Shown here: one piece after another, positions 1 through 11,679 of the stretch | Numbering within the stretch: the first letter of the stretch is position 1 | Layout of the letters: the number at the start of each line of letters is the position of its first letter | From: Neckera pumila | Taxonomy: Eukaryota > Streptophyta > Bryopsida > Hypnales > Neckeraceae | Reading direction: 5' to 3' | NCBI GenBank assembly: GCA_963969595.1 | Contig: OZ018418.1 | Location: 8,313,001 to 8,377,000, forward strand | Length of the DNA stretch: 64,000 nt | The notes under the pieces: generated by a model | The model's input: the letters and a program-made list of their open reading frames with translations, nothing else | Databases searched by the model: none | Told to the model about the DNA's origin: nothing | Position numbers and translations under genes: made by a program

Positions 1-3000
1 TCGTTTCATAAATATCACAGATCCCTCTCACAACAAGAACTTCCAGAAGTCTTGTATAAAGAATATCTAATCTACGGATGTGAAATCATGAATAAATATT
101 CTAAGAATAATTTTAATCAAAGCTTTCCAAATAGATAAAAATATAATCTATGAGAATTTTTTTTTTTTAAAAACAAACTCAAAGGATTAGAAATTCTGGT
201 ACAGTTTCTAAACCATGTCCTGCTGCGAATCTGCAGTCTTAAGTTCCGTGTGTACCATGAACTTTTTAACGCGCCATGAACTGTTTTCAGGACTGTTTGC
301 ACACAAGTGGCTATTATGTCTTGGTACTCGGTTGCCAAATGAATTTTTGGGCCTTGCGTCTTATGTGTGTCTTGGTGGTGCAGCACATGCCAATCTACCA
401 AGCTATACATCAATGGAGAGATTGCTGCAACACACCACTCTTGTAAGGCAGCGGCTTAATCAAGAACTTGGGAAGGTAGGACTCGAATCCTGAGTTTGAA
501 TTGACGTCAGCCTCACCCCAAGGAGTTTTGGACTTGTTTTGTCCTGGAATTTCTCAAATCTTTTGATGAATTTCACATGTCTTTTGGAGATTCAGCAATA
601 ATGTCCATCTGGGGGCTGATATAATCCGTTGTGCATGTTGTCCATACGGAGGATGTAATCAACACTGCTGGCTGGATGTGTGAAGCATGGGTGGGTACAA
701 TATAGCGTAGAAAACATGCATTATTAGCAGTGTTTTGATTCGTTAATTTCGACTTGCATCCATCATTCTGACCTTGTTTGTGCAATGCCTAAAGTGTATG
801 TTTAGTCTAGGTTTGAAATTTGACCTCTCCAGGCTTTTGGCAATTTAAACTGTCAACTCGTTTTGCAGGATGGACCTCCAACCTTCACACTGAAGGCGTT
901 CTTGAAAAATTAAATAGGTCAGGTTTCTGAATCAACCCTGCAGTTATGTTTCCAGTTTGCAACAGCTTTCACTGTTTATGTGCAAGCATGTAAACAGATT
1001 TCTGTCCTACCTTTTTGAATTCCACTGGAAAGTCGTGTCATACAACGTCCTTTCCCAGGATCTCACTAAACTGCACCAAGGTACTTTGCCAAAAAATGAT
1101 CCGATTCATTAACCAACAAGGGCATCCTTCCACGGTTAACCCTGAAAAGATGGACGGGTGGCCGTGTGAATTTCGTGGGGTCGGAGCCTATGACAGTGGA
1201 CTTGCAGTCAACGGTAGATTACATTGTTGGTATTCGAGGAATAGGATTGTGATTGGTTCTGGAGGATTGTGCTTTGATTCTATTGAGGAATCTCATCAAT
1301 GACAAGTCTTGGTGCTTTGGATTTCAATTATTCACATTTGAATCGAATTTCTAGTGAGTTCTTGTCTTTCCAGTTTTGATTCTATGAAGGAATCTCTAAC
1401 CACAAATAGTAGTGTAGGGCAGGCCGGGGCACCTGCCAGAAGTCTCTTTGAGATTTGTAGGGATGATACTGTGTCTAACCTAGCGACCGTTGAGTTGCCT
1501 TGAAAGGCTTGACAGCTACCTTTGTCCGACTGCCAATTTTTGCTTGCCTGATGGTTTGACGCCACGTTGGAAATCTCGCTATCCTCCTTCCACCACTGGG
1601 GACAAGAACTGTCGAGAGGATAGGGTTGCACCGTAGCATCTTCACAGAGACGTCTATGTCTTGGCATTCCAAGTTTCAGGTCTTCGCAGCCCCTTAACAC
1701 ACCCGACATGCATCATATCTTTACTTTACCTAAATTTGGAAACCCTTTTCAACTGTGTTTGAGACCAAATTTTCCAACTTTCTTATCCTATGTGCCGAAT
1801 GTGAGTCCCTGTCACATGGAAATTCACACACGTACTGTTCAGCTCATCTTGGATATACAAGTGAGCATTTTTTAACCCTTCAATGATGAGGAGGCCATTT
1901 TGTGGTTGATGGATGATAGAGAATCAAATTGTATAGGATAGAAATGCAATCATTCATCCTTGAGATTTTGTTGTGAAAAGGGGAGATCTTCTACAGTAGC
2001 TTGACTTCAAATAGATACCTTTGAATTTTTTAATGTAGATGATGTCACACAGTAATGGAAAAGGATGATTTCTAGGGTCACCCCTTTGTCGTTTAAGGGT
2101 TAAAGCATATGATGGAAAGTTTCCTAGTGTTGCCATTGGCTACAATCTATTATTCCCTCAGGTTGTTGTAGTTATCACCAAAAACCCTTGTGTTTGCGTT
2201 TGCAAGCTGCAAGTAAAATGCTAGGTGCATTTTCAAGTTAGTCAGTAAATGGAAACTTACATTAGAGCGTACAATCCAAGCATTGACAATTGGAATGTCT
2301 TGCAAAAAATGGAGTTTGGTGTGCCAATTGTGACTTTGGGTCAAAGTTGAATAAGTTCCACAAACCTGATTTACACCATCAACACTATACATGTTCCTTT
2401 GGTATTAAAAATGAATCCATTTGGTTTTCATTGGTATGAGTATTCTTCATTTTTTCACCTTCTATAACATTGTTGAGGGTTCACTAATAAGTGAGATTGC
2501 TTCTATTTGTGTTGATGATAGTAGATCAATTTTTATTTTCTTTCCAAACAACACATAAAATGGTGCTTGAAGAATGCATTCCCTAGTTCAGTCATCTTAA
2601 GTCTTAGTTTTGGTATTTTGAGGGCCCACATATTTCTAGAGACATGTCTTTGATCTCTTAGTGTTTCTGTTGCCATTAAACCCAATTCCCTCAGTTCCAT
2701 AGAAAATGGGACAAAAGTGAATAAATTATCAACTAAGACAACATGGCCCTAGGTTCAGTCATCTTGAGGCTAATTAGGACTTGAGATGATTGAACTAGGG
2801 CCCTAGGGCCAGTTTTTGCATTAGGTCCTTTACCTTCTCTACAACTTGAAGATTCAATCCTTTGTTGAAATACCCCTTCTTTTTATGTAGCATACCATTT
2901 TTAGAGAGAGCAATGTAGATATTTCTTCCAATGTTTTTAACTATATACAGAAAAATTTCAAAGATACTTTACTATGGTATCTATTAGAGACCACTTTAAT

Positions 3001-5427
3001 TTTGAAATCTCAAAGTGGAGGGATTGGCGTGGTATGCCTTATTGGTTAGAGCTAACCTTTATATTCCATCATACATTCATGAATTATAATCCGCTGGTAT
3101 AGATTCTATACACGTTCACAATAGATCATTATATACTCAACAAGTTATTTACTTTTTTTTCACTTTATCTTTAGGACCAATTTTGTCATTTGCTATAGAT
3201 GTATTTGTCAAATGCAAACACCTTGACGTGGTTCCGTATCATAATTCTTGAAATAATGAGGCAATAAAACAAAAGATCATCTTTCAGCTTTAGCATCTAA
3301 TGTTAAGGACTCTTTTTACACCCATATAAAGTGCGATGGTCAAAAGGCTCTAACCTCATGGTACTCCAAGAGTAATCCATTCATTATGCCCTATAGTATG
3401 CCACTGTCTACATCCAATATGATGGAAGCATATTTGTTTGTTTCGGCAATAATCTTGGAGTCTAGAATTCTTCAAATAATGCTATACAACATGGTAATCT
3501 TCCATATAGAATCCAAGTTTAGGGCCAATAAAAAAAGAAGCAAGCTAGTTGTATTGTATAGTATTATTCATCCAAAAGTCTAGTCCAAATTCCTTTGATT
3601 TTCTATCAAAGATTTTATCCATTGTCCTAATTCCTCTTCTAGAGCAACCAACCTCATCTACTAGTACATCCCTAGGCATTTCAAACTCTTCATTTTTTGG
3701 AACAAGTTTAGACTGCTCCCTCCAAATTAGACTATCTCTTACTAGTATCTACGATGTTTTCCTAGCCATGCCAGTGTTGGAAGCCTTTAATTTTTTTGTT
3801 TCATATAGTCAATGAAAAACAATGAGTCTGCCTAGTAGAGTCACTACAAACCTTTTCAGTGTTGGTAGTTTTCTAGAGTCATTTTTCAGAATGTTTAGCT
3901 CTCTTGCAAGAGGTTTCCTTGTCCAATGCCTTGTGGCACACTCATTGTTAAAGCAACTCAAAAAACCCTCTTCTTTCTTCCCTATCTCTCTCTTGTTGAA
4001 TACATCTAGCATCCTTCCCTCGCATAATTAAGGGTTCAGTATTGGTGTCAATTTAAAAAAATTAGAGGTGTAGAAGTTGTGTGCAGAGTAGCGCTGCTAT
4101 GCATTTGATTGCCTTCATCTTCTTCTTTGCTCCATTTTTGCAACACTGTATTTGAATATTTGTTTGTAGCCTTGAAGTTATCATTTCTATTTGAATCCAT
4201 AGAAAAGTTGTTTCTTTGCAGGCTTTGAAAAATGCCAAGTAGATGAGGACTCCTTTGTCTCAAGCTACACCTTTCACTACTAGTTCAAGTATGTCATTAT
4301 TTGTTTTGGTTTATTTTCCTCTTGTCTTTTACATTCCATATAGTCCACCCCTTGTGCATACTTCTCGGAGGGGTCACATATCCATACATTTGGATATGAT
4401 GTGTAATAATGGGGTATTTAATTGGGGGATATTTATGTGTTTTAGATTATTTTTTTCCTCCCTAATTTTAGAGAAAAAACTACCAGCATGTATTTTTTAG
4501 CACTCTATTTTTTTTTATACATAGTAGATTTTTGAAAATATTGAAAAAAATATTATAGCAATGGAAAATCAATTCTTGTGGGCAACAAGCAATGTGTACA
4601 TTTCAAACTAGCCTTTTATACCAATGGATGAAGAATCCATTCCTATTGCTTACTATCTAAACATCCATTGCAATCACCAAAGGTAAGATGGAAACTAGTG
4701 GAATAAAAAGCAACATGCACGGATCTGTGAAATGAGATATAAGGTTGTCTAGAACTTTGAAAGATGTACAAACTACAACAAGAAAGACACATTGGACCTC
4801 GAAGAACTTGCTGTGACATGGAGCTTGCACATCCATGAATTCTAGACAACAAGACTAAAAGCAAACACACATTTACAAATTCCAGACAACAAGATTGAAA
4901 GCAAACACAAGAAATTGAAAGCCAAAAACAATGAACATGGAAGATGTGTTTACAAACACATTAATGAGTAGTGCATGTAAATCAAACATTTATAGTCTCG
5001 AACGTCAGGGTTGAGATTATCTAGTAAATTGCTAAGGTAGAGGTTTAAAACTGTGAAACACTACAATTTTACATTACTTACAATAAAATCCATTGAAATG
5101 TGCACTTCTAATGACAATGCCCAAAACAAGAAGTATCCGCAGCTGTGCACATAATACTAAAATTGCAGTATAACAAAAAAAAAAAACTTTGGAGGGCAAC
5201 AGGGCCACAAACTATGGGGATCAATCACAAAATTGGGGATGACTCCAGCCAACCAGTAGAAGGCGTCTCCAAATAGTCTAGCTTCAAATCTTGCAGCATA
5301 CAACACATTTCATCTAGGTCATTTACAGTGAGGTCACCAATAGGAGCGATGCGCAATCAATTGTTGGACAGGTTATGCTGTAGGACTCAGTTTTTGGTGA
5401 AGAAGCTCCGGTGCTCTTCAAATTGGT
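1..5427. other. Left flank, no confident gene
   Basis: AT-rich non-coding sequence outside the mobile elements described below. Short open frames exist (about 1332-1709 minus, 3549-3830 either strand), but none has recognisable domains or splice-supported continuation. A 45-codon open stretch on the minus strand near 5205-5350 contains the residues DLTVNDLDEM and looks exon-like, but it cannot be extended. This is probably old decayed repeat DNA. Confidence 0.5.
2745..2802. repeat. Short imperfect hairpin
   Basis: Two arms of about 20 bases (GGCCCTAGGTTCAGTCATCT and its near reverse complement at 2785-2802) surround a 19-base loop. A related half-site, CCCTAGTTCAGTCATCTTAA, occurs near 2581. 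It is probably the remnant of a small foldback repeat. Confidence 0.45.
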
Positions 5428-5462
5428 GTCGTATACGTAGTCTAGGCGTCAATATCCTTAAA
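5428..5462 (-). mobile_element. 3' terminal remnant of the CCGGA-rich element split by element A
   Basis: Read on the minus strand, these 35 bases match the last bases of the intact CCGGA-rich element at 25800-25834 (TTAAGGATA.T.ACGCCTAGA...TACGACA). The rest of this copy lies beyond element A, from 28573 to 32083. The two parts are separated exactly by the 23-kb element A, and TTAA is present at both junctions (5459-5462 and 28573-28576). This piece is therefore the far side of the insertion site. Confidence 0.8.
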
Positions 5463-5489
5463 AGGCCTTATTTGTTAAATTGAGACAAT
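5463..5489 (+). repeat. Left terminal inverted repeat of element A
   Basis: 27 bp beginning AAGGCC, preceded by TTAA. It pairs with 28546-28572 with a single T/C mismatch. It shares the spaced pattern AA...C.TATT..TTA..TTG.GA with the element B terminus. Confidence 0.9.
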
Positions 5490-5994
5490 ATGGTTATTTT
5501 GAGACTTTGAAAATGAGGGTGTGAAGTTGTTTTGAAGTATTAGTTAATGAATCCAAAGATAAACAAAGCCTTTACTTACAACAATGATAGAAATTACTGA
5601 AGACAGCAAGGCAAATGACATAAAACAAGACAGTGGAGTTATAGGAAAATATTGAAACATCAAAAAACATTTTGCTGCTCAAGTACTTGGGAAATAGAAA
5701 AGCAAGTGCATTTACATTCAATAAGCTTCTTTAAGATGAATTTCATTTGAATTGAATAAATTATAAACCTTTGAGTTTGTAAAGTCTATGTGATTGTGTA
5801 GAAACAAAGAGGCCCACTATACATAAAGCTTTCTACTTTCCTGAATCATTTTCTTCGTATAATATTTACCATGCTATTAATAGTAAACAAAGGTCAGAAG
5901 CGTAGAGCTCCAAAAATTTTCTTCATTCACTAAGCATCACTATAGGCTGTACAATTGCCCTTTGTTGCCTCCAACGCTTTCTATTTATGGAGTG

Positions 5995-6309
5995 CTATGA
6001 AGATGTCCTTGCGTCAAGAAGGATAGTGCATCGCTCCTCCAACTTCCACACTTTGAAATCCAGTGTCTTTCCGCTTTGGTTTGCGGGTGCTTCGTTGAAC
6101 CTCGGAGGTAGAATGTGCTTTAGAACCCTAGGGAGGTAGCCTTGGCAGCAACATATTGATATTGTTTTTGTACGGACTCCCCAATCCAGTTGATTTAGAG
6201 TCCAAAGACCGTCGATGATCTCAAAGATACCTCTGCCTGTGGACACTGTCTGTGGATGGCAACCGTCGCGCCTCAACAGACAGTGAAGGACAAGGTCGAC
6301 TATCCTCAA
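5995..6309 (-). CDS. Last exon of element A ParB/HAD-like gene
   Basis: About 104 residues ending in DARTSS. It aligns weakly with the last exon of the element B gene (56306-56644) around [IM]LPPR[FL] and the following charged residues. No known domain is seen. It lies about 530 bp inside the left TIR of element A, which mirrors the element B gene's position near the right TIR. Confidence 0.45.
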   Translation of the reverse strand: MRIVDLVLHCLLRRDGCHPQTVSTGRGIFEIIDGLWTLNQLDWGVRTKTISICCCQGYLPRVLKHILPPRFNEAPANQSGKTLDFKVWKLEERCTILLDARTSS

Positions 6310-6554
6310 GTTGAGGCAAACGAGGTGCAGTCAAAGACAAGTACTACGCACTCCTGGAATCGACGTCATGCACAGCCACTGACTCCACACCGCGCACGTG
6401 GACAGAAGGTCGGACTGGCGGCGGAGGAGCATCAGCATCCTCAACGCAAGGATGTGCCTGACCTTTGCTAATGTGGAGTTCGAGTCTCCGATTCGTCACA
6501 GCTTCCGCACGAGGAGTGGGCAAGAAAAAGCACTCTCAAGTTGAGGATGCCCGT

Positions 6555-6790
6555 TTCAGAGGGGACAAGGAGCAGACGGGGGTCCGCACCTGTCCTCGAC
6601 TTGGGGGACTGTCCATGACGCCATCCTCCACTCCTCCCTTGGAGAAGTTAATGGTTGCTAATGCATCGTCCTCTACGGTATGCATCATGTAAAGTCCTGA
6701 CAAAAGAGATGGTCTAGTGCTCCCTCCTACAGATGCGGATCCAGATGATAGGGACAGCGACTTTTCCGATCCGGAAATGAGGCTACTAGA
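6555..6790 (-). CDS. Ser/Pro-rich exon of element A ParB/HAD-like gene
   Basis: The stretch LYMMHTVEDDALATINFSKG, followed by a VEDGVMDSPPS segment, matches IMYSATTAQSTMDFSMKDVDD and GIVDSPPS of the element B gene at about 55960-56060. The order and spacing match the HAD-to-tail part of the B gene. No catalytic motif is visible. It is probably a flexible tail. Confidence 0.55.
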
Positions 6791-7225
6791 CAGCTTTTGT
6801 CGTTTGGTTGACAGCAGTACAGAAAGAGCTCCCACCTGCATGAAGTATAGATATCTAGATGTTTCATACACTATCCTCGACACGAGGATCCACAAGAGAC
6901 GCATGCCCAAATGTGAATGGCACGAATTGACACAAAGTATACACAGATTTTAAATGGTTAACTTCCAATACAAAATATATATTTACAAATGTATGTACTA
7001 CAGTCACCATACAATGCAGAGAATGTCATCAAGTCCTAATGCGGGAGACTATAGCGAGACCTAGGTCCTATGTCCGCTCGGCTCTATTACTACATTTATT
7101 CCTGGAAGTTTGAAATGGGACCTGAGGTTCCGGGCGGACTCTCTCATCCCTCTCAAAATGTGTTGCACAACGTAGTCCAAAGTGCCCGCAAGATTTGATC
7201 CAATCTGACTTCTGTGCACGTAGTC

Positions 7226-7912
7226 TCATAGATGACTCTGCCCGCAATCCGATTGAAGACGTCGGAGCCATGGCAGAAGGGAACCGAAAAGGAAGTCGTC
7301 CTCCCGTTGTACGTGACTCCACATATGGGCGAAAATTGCATTCCACCTCTCATTGCAGAGACTCTTCTCTGGGGAGTCGTCGATGAGAATGGTGTTGTCC
7401 GCGGTGAAGGACGCGCCCTCACACGCGAGCATGAACACCCGCTCGGACAAGACTTTCAAAAAGACGGTTTTCTGTTTACGCAACAAGAGCTTCCCTTTAC
7501 GGGTCTCTATCTTCCTGTAGTGTTCTTGATCTAGGACTTTGAAGGAGGCTTTGTTTCCCTTGAAGAGGAAGTTCGTGATCAATTTCATTGTGGAATGCAT
7601 CATTGAGGACTACACTACAATTTTATCCGCAACGCGAGACACCTCACGCAGGAATTCCCGCAGATTCTGTTTGGCAAATATCGCCTTCGGTCCAACAATG
7701 GTGGGATTTGTGTGGCTTAATACATTGTCTTTGACCCGATTCTGCATTAGATTTTTAGCATACGATTTGGGCTTGCACTGGTAGAGAATGCCATTAAGGT
7801 CAAAGACAATGTTCAGCCACCTCCCTCGGTGTTTAGGCACTATTGGCAACACATTCTTTGGCACGATCTCTACATGGCCTTGCAATTCTACATGATCAAA
7901 GAAAAACGACAA
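7226..7912 (-). CDS. FCP1/NIF-like HAD domain exon, element A
   Basis: One reading frame interrupted by a single TAG. HAD motif I reads VFDLNGILY (7777-7806), where active FCP1/SCP phosphatases have DxDxT, so the second Asp is Asn. Motif II falls at VV*SSM (about 7600-7612), with TAG where the element B copy has Trp (IWSSM). The late acidic motif is intact as ILIDDSPEKS (7366-7398), followed by LLPWLRRL. Plant FCP1-like proteins with D[LIV]NGLL in place of DLDET are known to me, so the loss may be ancestral rather than decay. The exon starts after a likely acceptor (..ATGTAG, minus strand). Expected role: protein-binding or phosphatase-like domain; catalysis is doubtful. Confidence 0.7.
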
Positions 7913-8359
7913 AGAAATAGAGTTACTTGTTTGAATGCGGAATCAGGTGAGACAGACAACGGATAGGAGCATTGAATTCCACTAATTGAGTGCTTGCTCC
8001 CATGAGGAAGTGGTTTCATTGCCATTAGATGGAGCAAGCTTTTAGTGGTTTTGTGCTGAGCAAAAAAACATGGACAAGAGAATACAATTAGATTGCCATG
8101 TATGGGATTTAAATACGGTAGGTTTTATTTACAAAGATTATAGAATACATCCAAAAACTAAAGCCACCATATGGGGCTGCAAAAATAGGCCAATCCTATG
8201 CTACACTAGTTTACACGGACCACAATCACAGAAGTGTCCATAAGCACCAAACAATCAAGGAGAGCCCTCCTGTCAAGCAAAATAAATACAGTATAAGTGA
8301 TAATCTCTAGAAGAAGAGAGACGCAGACAAGCAAGAGAACACACTCATGGTCTCATACA

Positions 8360-9918
8360 AAGTCATACGGATTAGAAAAGTATACCTCAATTGACTCGTG
8401 AGGCTGGGAACCCACGACCCCTACCGTTGCCACCTCCTGCAGAATTTTGTCGCCCTCCTCAGAAACATTGTCTCGTAGGGACTCTTCGTCGTCTCCGTAA
8501 TCTACCTGCTTGTCATCCAGGGAAGCGACAAGAAACGCCTCTTCGACCTTGTGCCTGAAGGTCAAAGGCAGAGCAACCTCCGGAGTCGCTGCTGCTGTCT
8601 TTGCAGTAGATGCATGGGGCACCAGAGGCAGAACTGGTTGAGAACCAACAGCCTCAGCATTGTTCTTGACTTGAGGATAACTCCTGGACCCCTGCCTAGA
8701 TGCCACAGACAAAGCGACGGGCTGAGTCTCCGGCACAAATTCATTGGCCGCTGTAGAAGAGGGAATCTGGACATTTATCATCTGGGGTGCAGGGATCTGA
8801 AGGACTTCGGCCTTGTTGACAGGAGTTATTGGTGGACCTAAATCCTGAACTTGAGAATCTGCCAGACTGGTAACGAGATTGCAAACGTCTTACGTCACGC
8901 CAGTTGCAGAGGTCGAGGGAATTGCAGGATGCTCCAATTGAATCTGGCTAGGGAGAGGCGCAGACTGGGATAGGGACATGCGGGACTAGCTTTCAAAAAA
9001 ATCTTAGATCTGTCGCTCAAGCCTGCTGATCTTCTCCTATGCCTCTTGGCTCACGCGGAGAGCTTTTGCAATCCGCTGGGCTTTCTTGTCAAGAATATCT
9101 TGCTGTGCTTGCTTCCGGACCCATTTTCTATCCTTGCGCTCCATCTTTGCGAGCCAGTATGCGGTCTGTACTGTACCTGCAAATGGGGGTGGAGCAACCG
9201 GATCAACCGGCAATGTGGCAGGAGCAACGTCGCTGACCTAGGATACAAAGGGGGCACCAGTTTGGTCTCTAGGGGGTTGCTTGTCATCACTGCCAGTTTC
9301 ACTATTGTAATCCAACTCCACCAGGAGTGTCTCATTGTCGACATCACTGAGAATGCAAACGACGTGCTCCACAACTGACTTCATCTTTTGACGCTTTGGT
9401 CTTTCGTCCTTCTCATCGGCGGAGGTAGAGACTGTCGATTTGCAACAACATTTTCAACGGGTTTTCCGAGGTGTATCGTGTATTTTTTGCGATTTAGCCT
9501 GCCGCAACTGGCCTTGGCGTGAGAGCTCTTTGTACTCCGGATCTAACTTGATATCCTCTCCAGGTATGTTATCATTATGTGTAGTTTCACAACAAACAAC
9601 CCCTCGTCTGTCCATTTCACCAGACATTGTGCTGGACTCGTCAATGTTAGGGAGTCCTTCTCCCGAGTCCCTATGTTCACGAACTGGGGTAACTTCATTT
9701 TCGGAAGAAGGTAGAGAGCGTAGTTCATTCTCCTTAGGTGGTGACACAGATGTCATTACCGGCGCTTCTATATACAGAGGCCTCAAGTATTTCAATGAGC
9801 ATGGGGAGTTGGCGTGCAAGAAGTCATTCATATCTGGACGATCAGCCAAAAGCGCAAAGTCTTGATGCCTCCTAGTAAGATCCTTGTGGACCAGTCTGTA
9901 GAAGTACGCACCAAACAT
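8360..9918 (-). CDS. Charged coiled-coil and linker segment, element A ParB/HAD-like gene
   Basis: The start MFGAYFYRLVHKDLTRRHQD aligns with MLSLDHFFVGESKKKEDFLN at 52845 in element B. It is followed by an acidic low-complexity stretch, then a Pro-rich patch (VDPVAPPPFA) and a Lys/Arg/Gln-rich helix (WLAKMERKDRKWVRKQAQQD), and ends before a GTATGAG donor near 8353. Six in-frame stops are present (TGA, three TAG, two TAA), most at positions where a Gln codon is plausible. It is likely a nuclear, basic, coiled-coil linker between the helical domain and the HAD domain. Confidence 0.6.
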
Positions 9919-9949
9919 TTGGAGAACATATGAGACAGAAACAAATGTC

Positions 9950-10110
9950 AGGGAATGACATCCTCAAATCGAAGATGAAGGATCCAGAAGCTAGTCCAAT
10001 CACGCAAGAGAATTAATAATTAGATGACAATAACAAATGAACTAAAGAAAACTTCAACTGTACTCTAATCCAACACAAGTTATCTTCAAGCCAAAGGAAA
10101 TATACCTTGG
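9950..10110. repeat. Weak palindromes in an intron of the element A ParB/HAD-like gene
   Basis: Two degenerate copies (CATCCTCAAATCGAAGATGA near 9960; TTATCTTCAAGCCAAAGGAA near 10080) lie between the donor after AAAGTTCACAATCGCAGCCAAG (minus strand) and the next coding segment. They resemble the array unit at 13680-14335. Confidence 0.45.
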
Positions 10111-11430
10111 CTGCGATTGTGAACTTCATGCCCGCTTCAATGCCTAGGACGTTTTCTTCAATCACCGCGAAGCACTGGAAGATCTCAAAGTACAATTCCA
10201 TTCTTAGCTCAGTAGCATACAACCTCCATTTTGCCTCGTTGTTAAACTTTGAGTCAAGGTAGTATAGAACATCTGCAGCTGTGTAAACCGACTTCCATTT
10301 GTTGAGCACAAAATCGGCGTGGATGTTGCCTGTTTTGAAGAAGAACAGCATCCGCACATTGGTGTCCACTCTAAGACGGTTGAACACGTTGTCGAGCCGC
10401 TCCACCTGACACGGATAATACCAGGACTTGTATGTTTTGTACTCTGGCATATATTCCACGGCGAATTTCCTCGCCACATTGTAGTCCTCTTCGTCTCCAA
10501 GGATCCAAAGCCAAATACTAGCTTCAGTTGCAATTGGCTCAAGCTGGGTGACGAGAAAGTCCCAAAATGACTGAAGACTTGGCACACCTTCTACAATGGC
10601 GAGCCTATCCAACTTTTGGACGTCAAGGACAGCGAGGTTCAGAGGCCTACTCTGATACTTGTAGTGCACACTTGTTACAAGTGCCCTCTTCTTGGCATCC
10701 AACCCTTTGAACTCCACACCGCCGGTACTCTTTTTAGGTTGGCACTTCAACTTCATGAACCTTTGGAACAGAGGCACTTCGTCAGAAAACTTCTCTCCGA
10801 GGTCTTTGGCGCGCTTCAGCTTCGCGTCGTTTGTGAGCCACTTACTGAAAAACAAGGGCTTCGGATGGGAGATAAGAAAATCCCATGTCAAGGAAGTAAA
10901 ATGATGCCTTTTCTTCCAAGACCTCCACATATCAAGGTTGGTGTCATTGAGGGCATCTCTCAGCTTTAGACTGAGCTTGACGGCCATCAACTCCTTGTGT
11001 ACAATTCTTTTCTTCTTCTGACGCTCTATCCAATTGAGTGTAGTCTGGTTGTCCAACACTAGATATTTCATTTTTCCCACGGACACCTTCGGATAGCTCA
11101 GTGCCCACTCTGAAGTCTCATTCAAAAGGTGCTGTGCAAACACCTTCAAATCATTGTCCATGAAATGCCCTAAATGCTTAAGGAATTCTCTCTTCAAGCA
11201 AAGCGACATGTGACCAAAGTCCTTCAAGTCCCGGAAGAGTTTCTCAGAGTATGGTTCAATGTTCTTGCTGCAGGAATACTTGGTAAGGAAGTCCTTCCAC
11301 AAATTCCAAACATTGTCCTAGAGCATGATGATTTTGATCTCGCTCTTCAAATCACCTGACAATTTGATATTCTACCCCTCCTTCTCAGGATTAATGTTTT
11401 GGAATCGACTGACCACCGCATGAGAAAACC
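10105..11430 (-). CDS. Helical middle domain, element A ParB/HAD-like gene
   Basis: About 430 open residues from 11302, extendable upstream to about 11430 through two TAG codons (..EIKIIML*DNVWNLWKDF). It aligns along its length with 51330-52664 of element B: EIK..x.QDVYDLW, then [SE][IV]WLWI, LFF.K.G, and [TD][EM]ELRMELY near the end. No known domain is recognised. The conserved Trp and hydrophobic spacing suggest a folded all-helical module. This is the longest intact stretch of the gene in element A. It ends at a GT donor (CCAAG|GTATATTT, minus strand). Confidence 0.7.
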
Positions 11431-11479
11431 TCTGGAACAAGCAAAGCGGGGATTAGTCCTTGTCAATAGACATTATTAA

Positions 11480-11674
11480 CATAACTTCGACTCAAGGGTA
11501 ACCAATACACTAAACAGTACGAGCGGGATAACGTACTACTAAAACATGAAATAATGCCATTTAGAACAAGGACTACGAGCTTCAAGTCGAAGATAACGGA
11601 ACATTGGATAAGACTTAAATAAAAATGGAGGCCTTTGCAGAAGAAGGACCATTACCTTTGAATCGAAGGTAATG
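11480..11674. repeat. Intronic palindromes of element A
   Basis: A clean copy, ATTACCTTTG-AAT-CGAAGGTAAT, lies at 11651-11673. A second degenerate copy lies at 11480-11502 (ATAACTTCG-ACT-CAAGGGTAA) and a half-site near 11581. All are between the ParB-like exon and the helical exon, so they sit in an intron. Confidence 0.7.
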
Positions 11675-11679
11675 GAAAG

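Noticed and set aside
450..530. tRNA-like T-arm (GGATTCGAGTCCT on the minus strand)
   Set aside because: Only about 50 bp fit and no complete cloverleaf or anticodon arm could be drawn. At most a tRNA-derived SINE fragment.
3549..4031. Possible retroelement coding remnant on either strand
   Set aside because: No diagnostic motif (protease, integrase, reverse transcriptase) and frequent stops.
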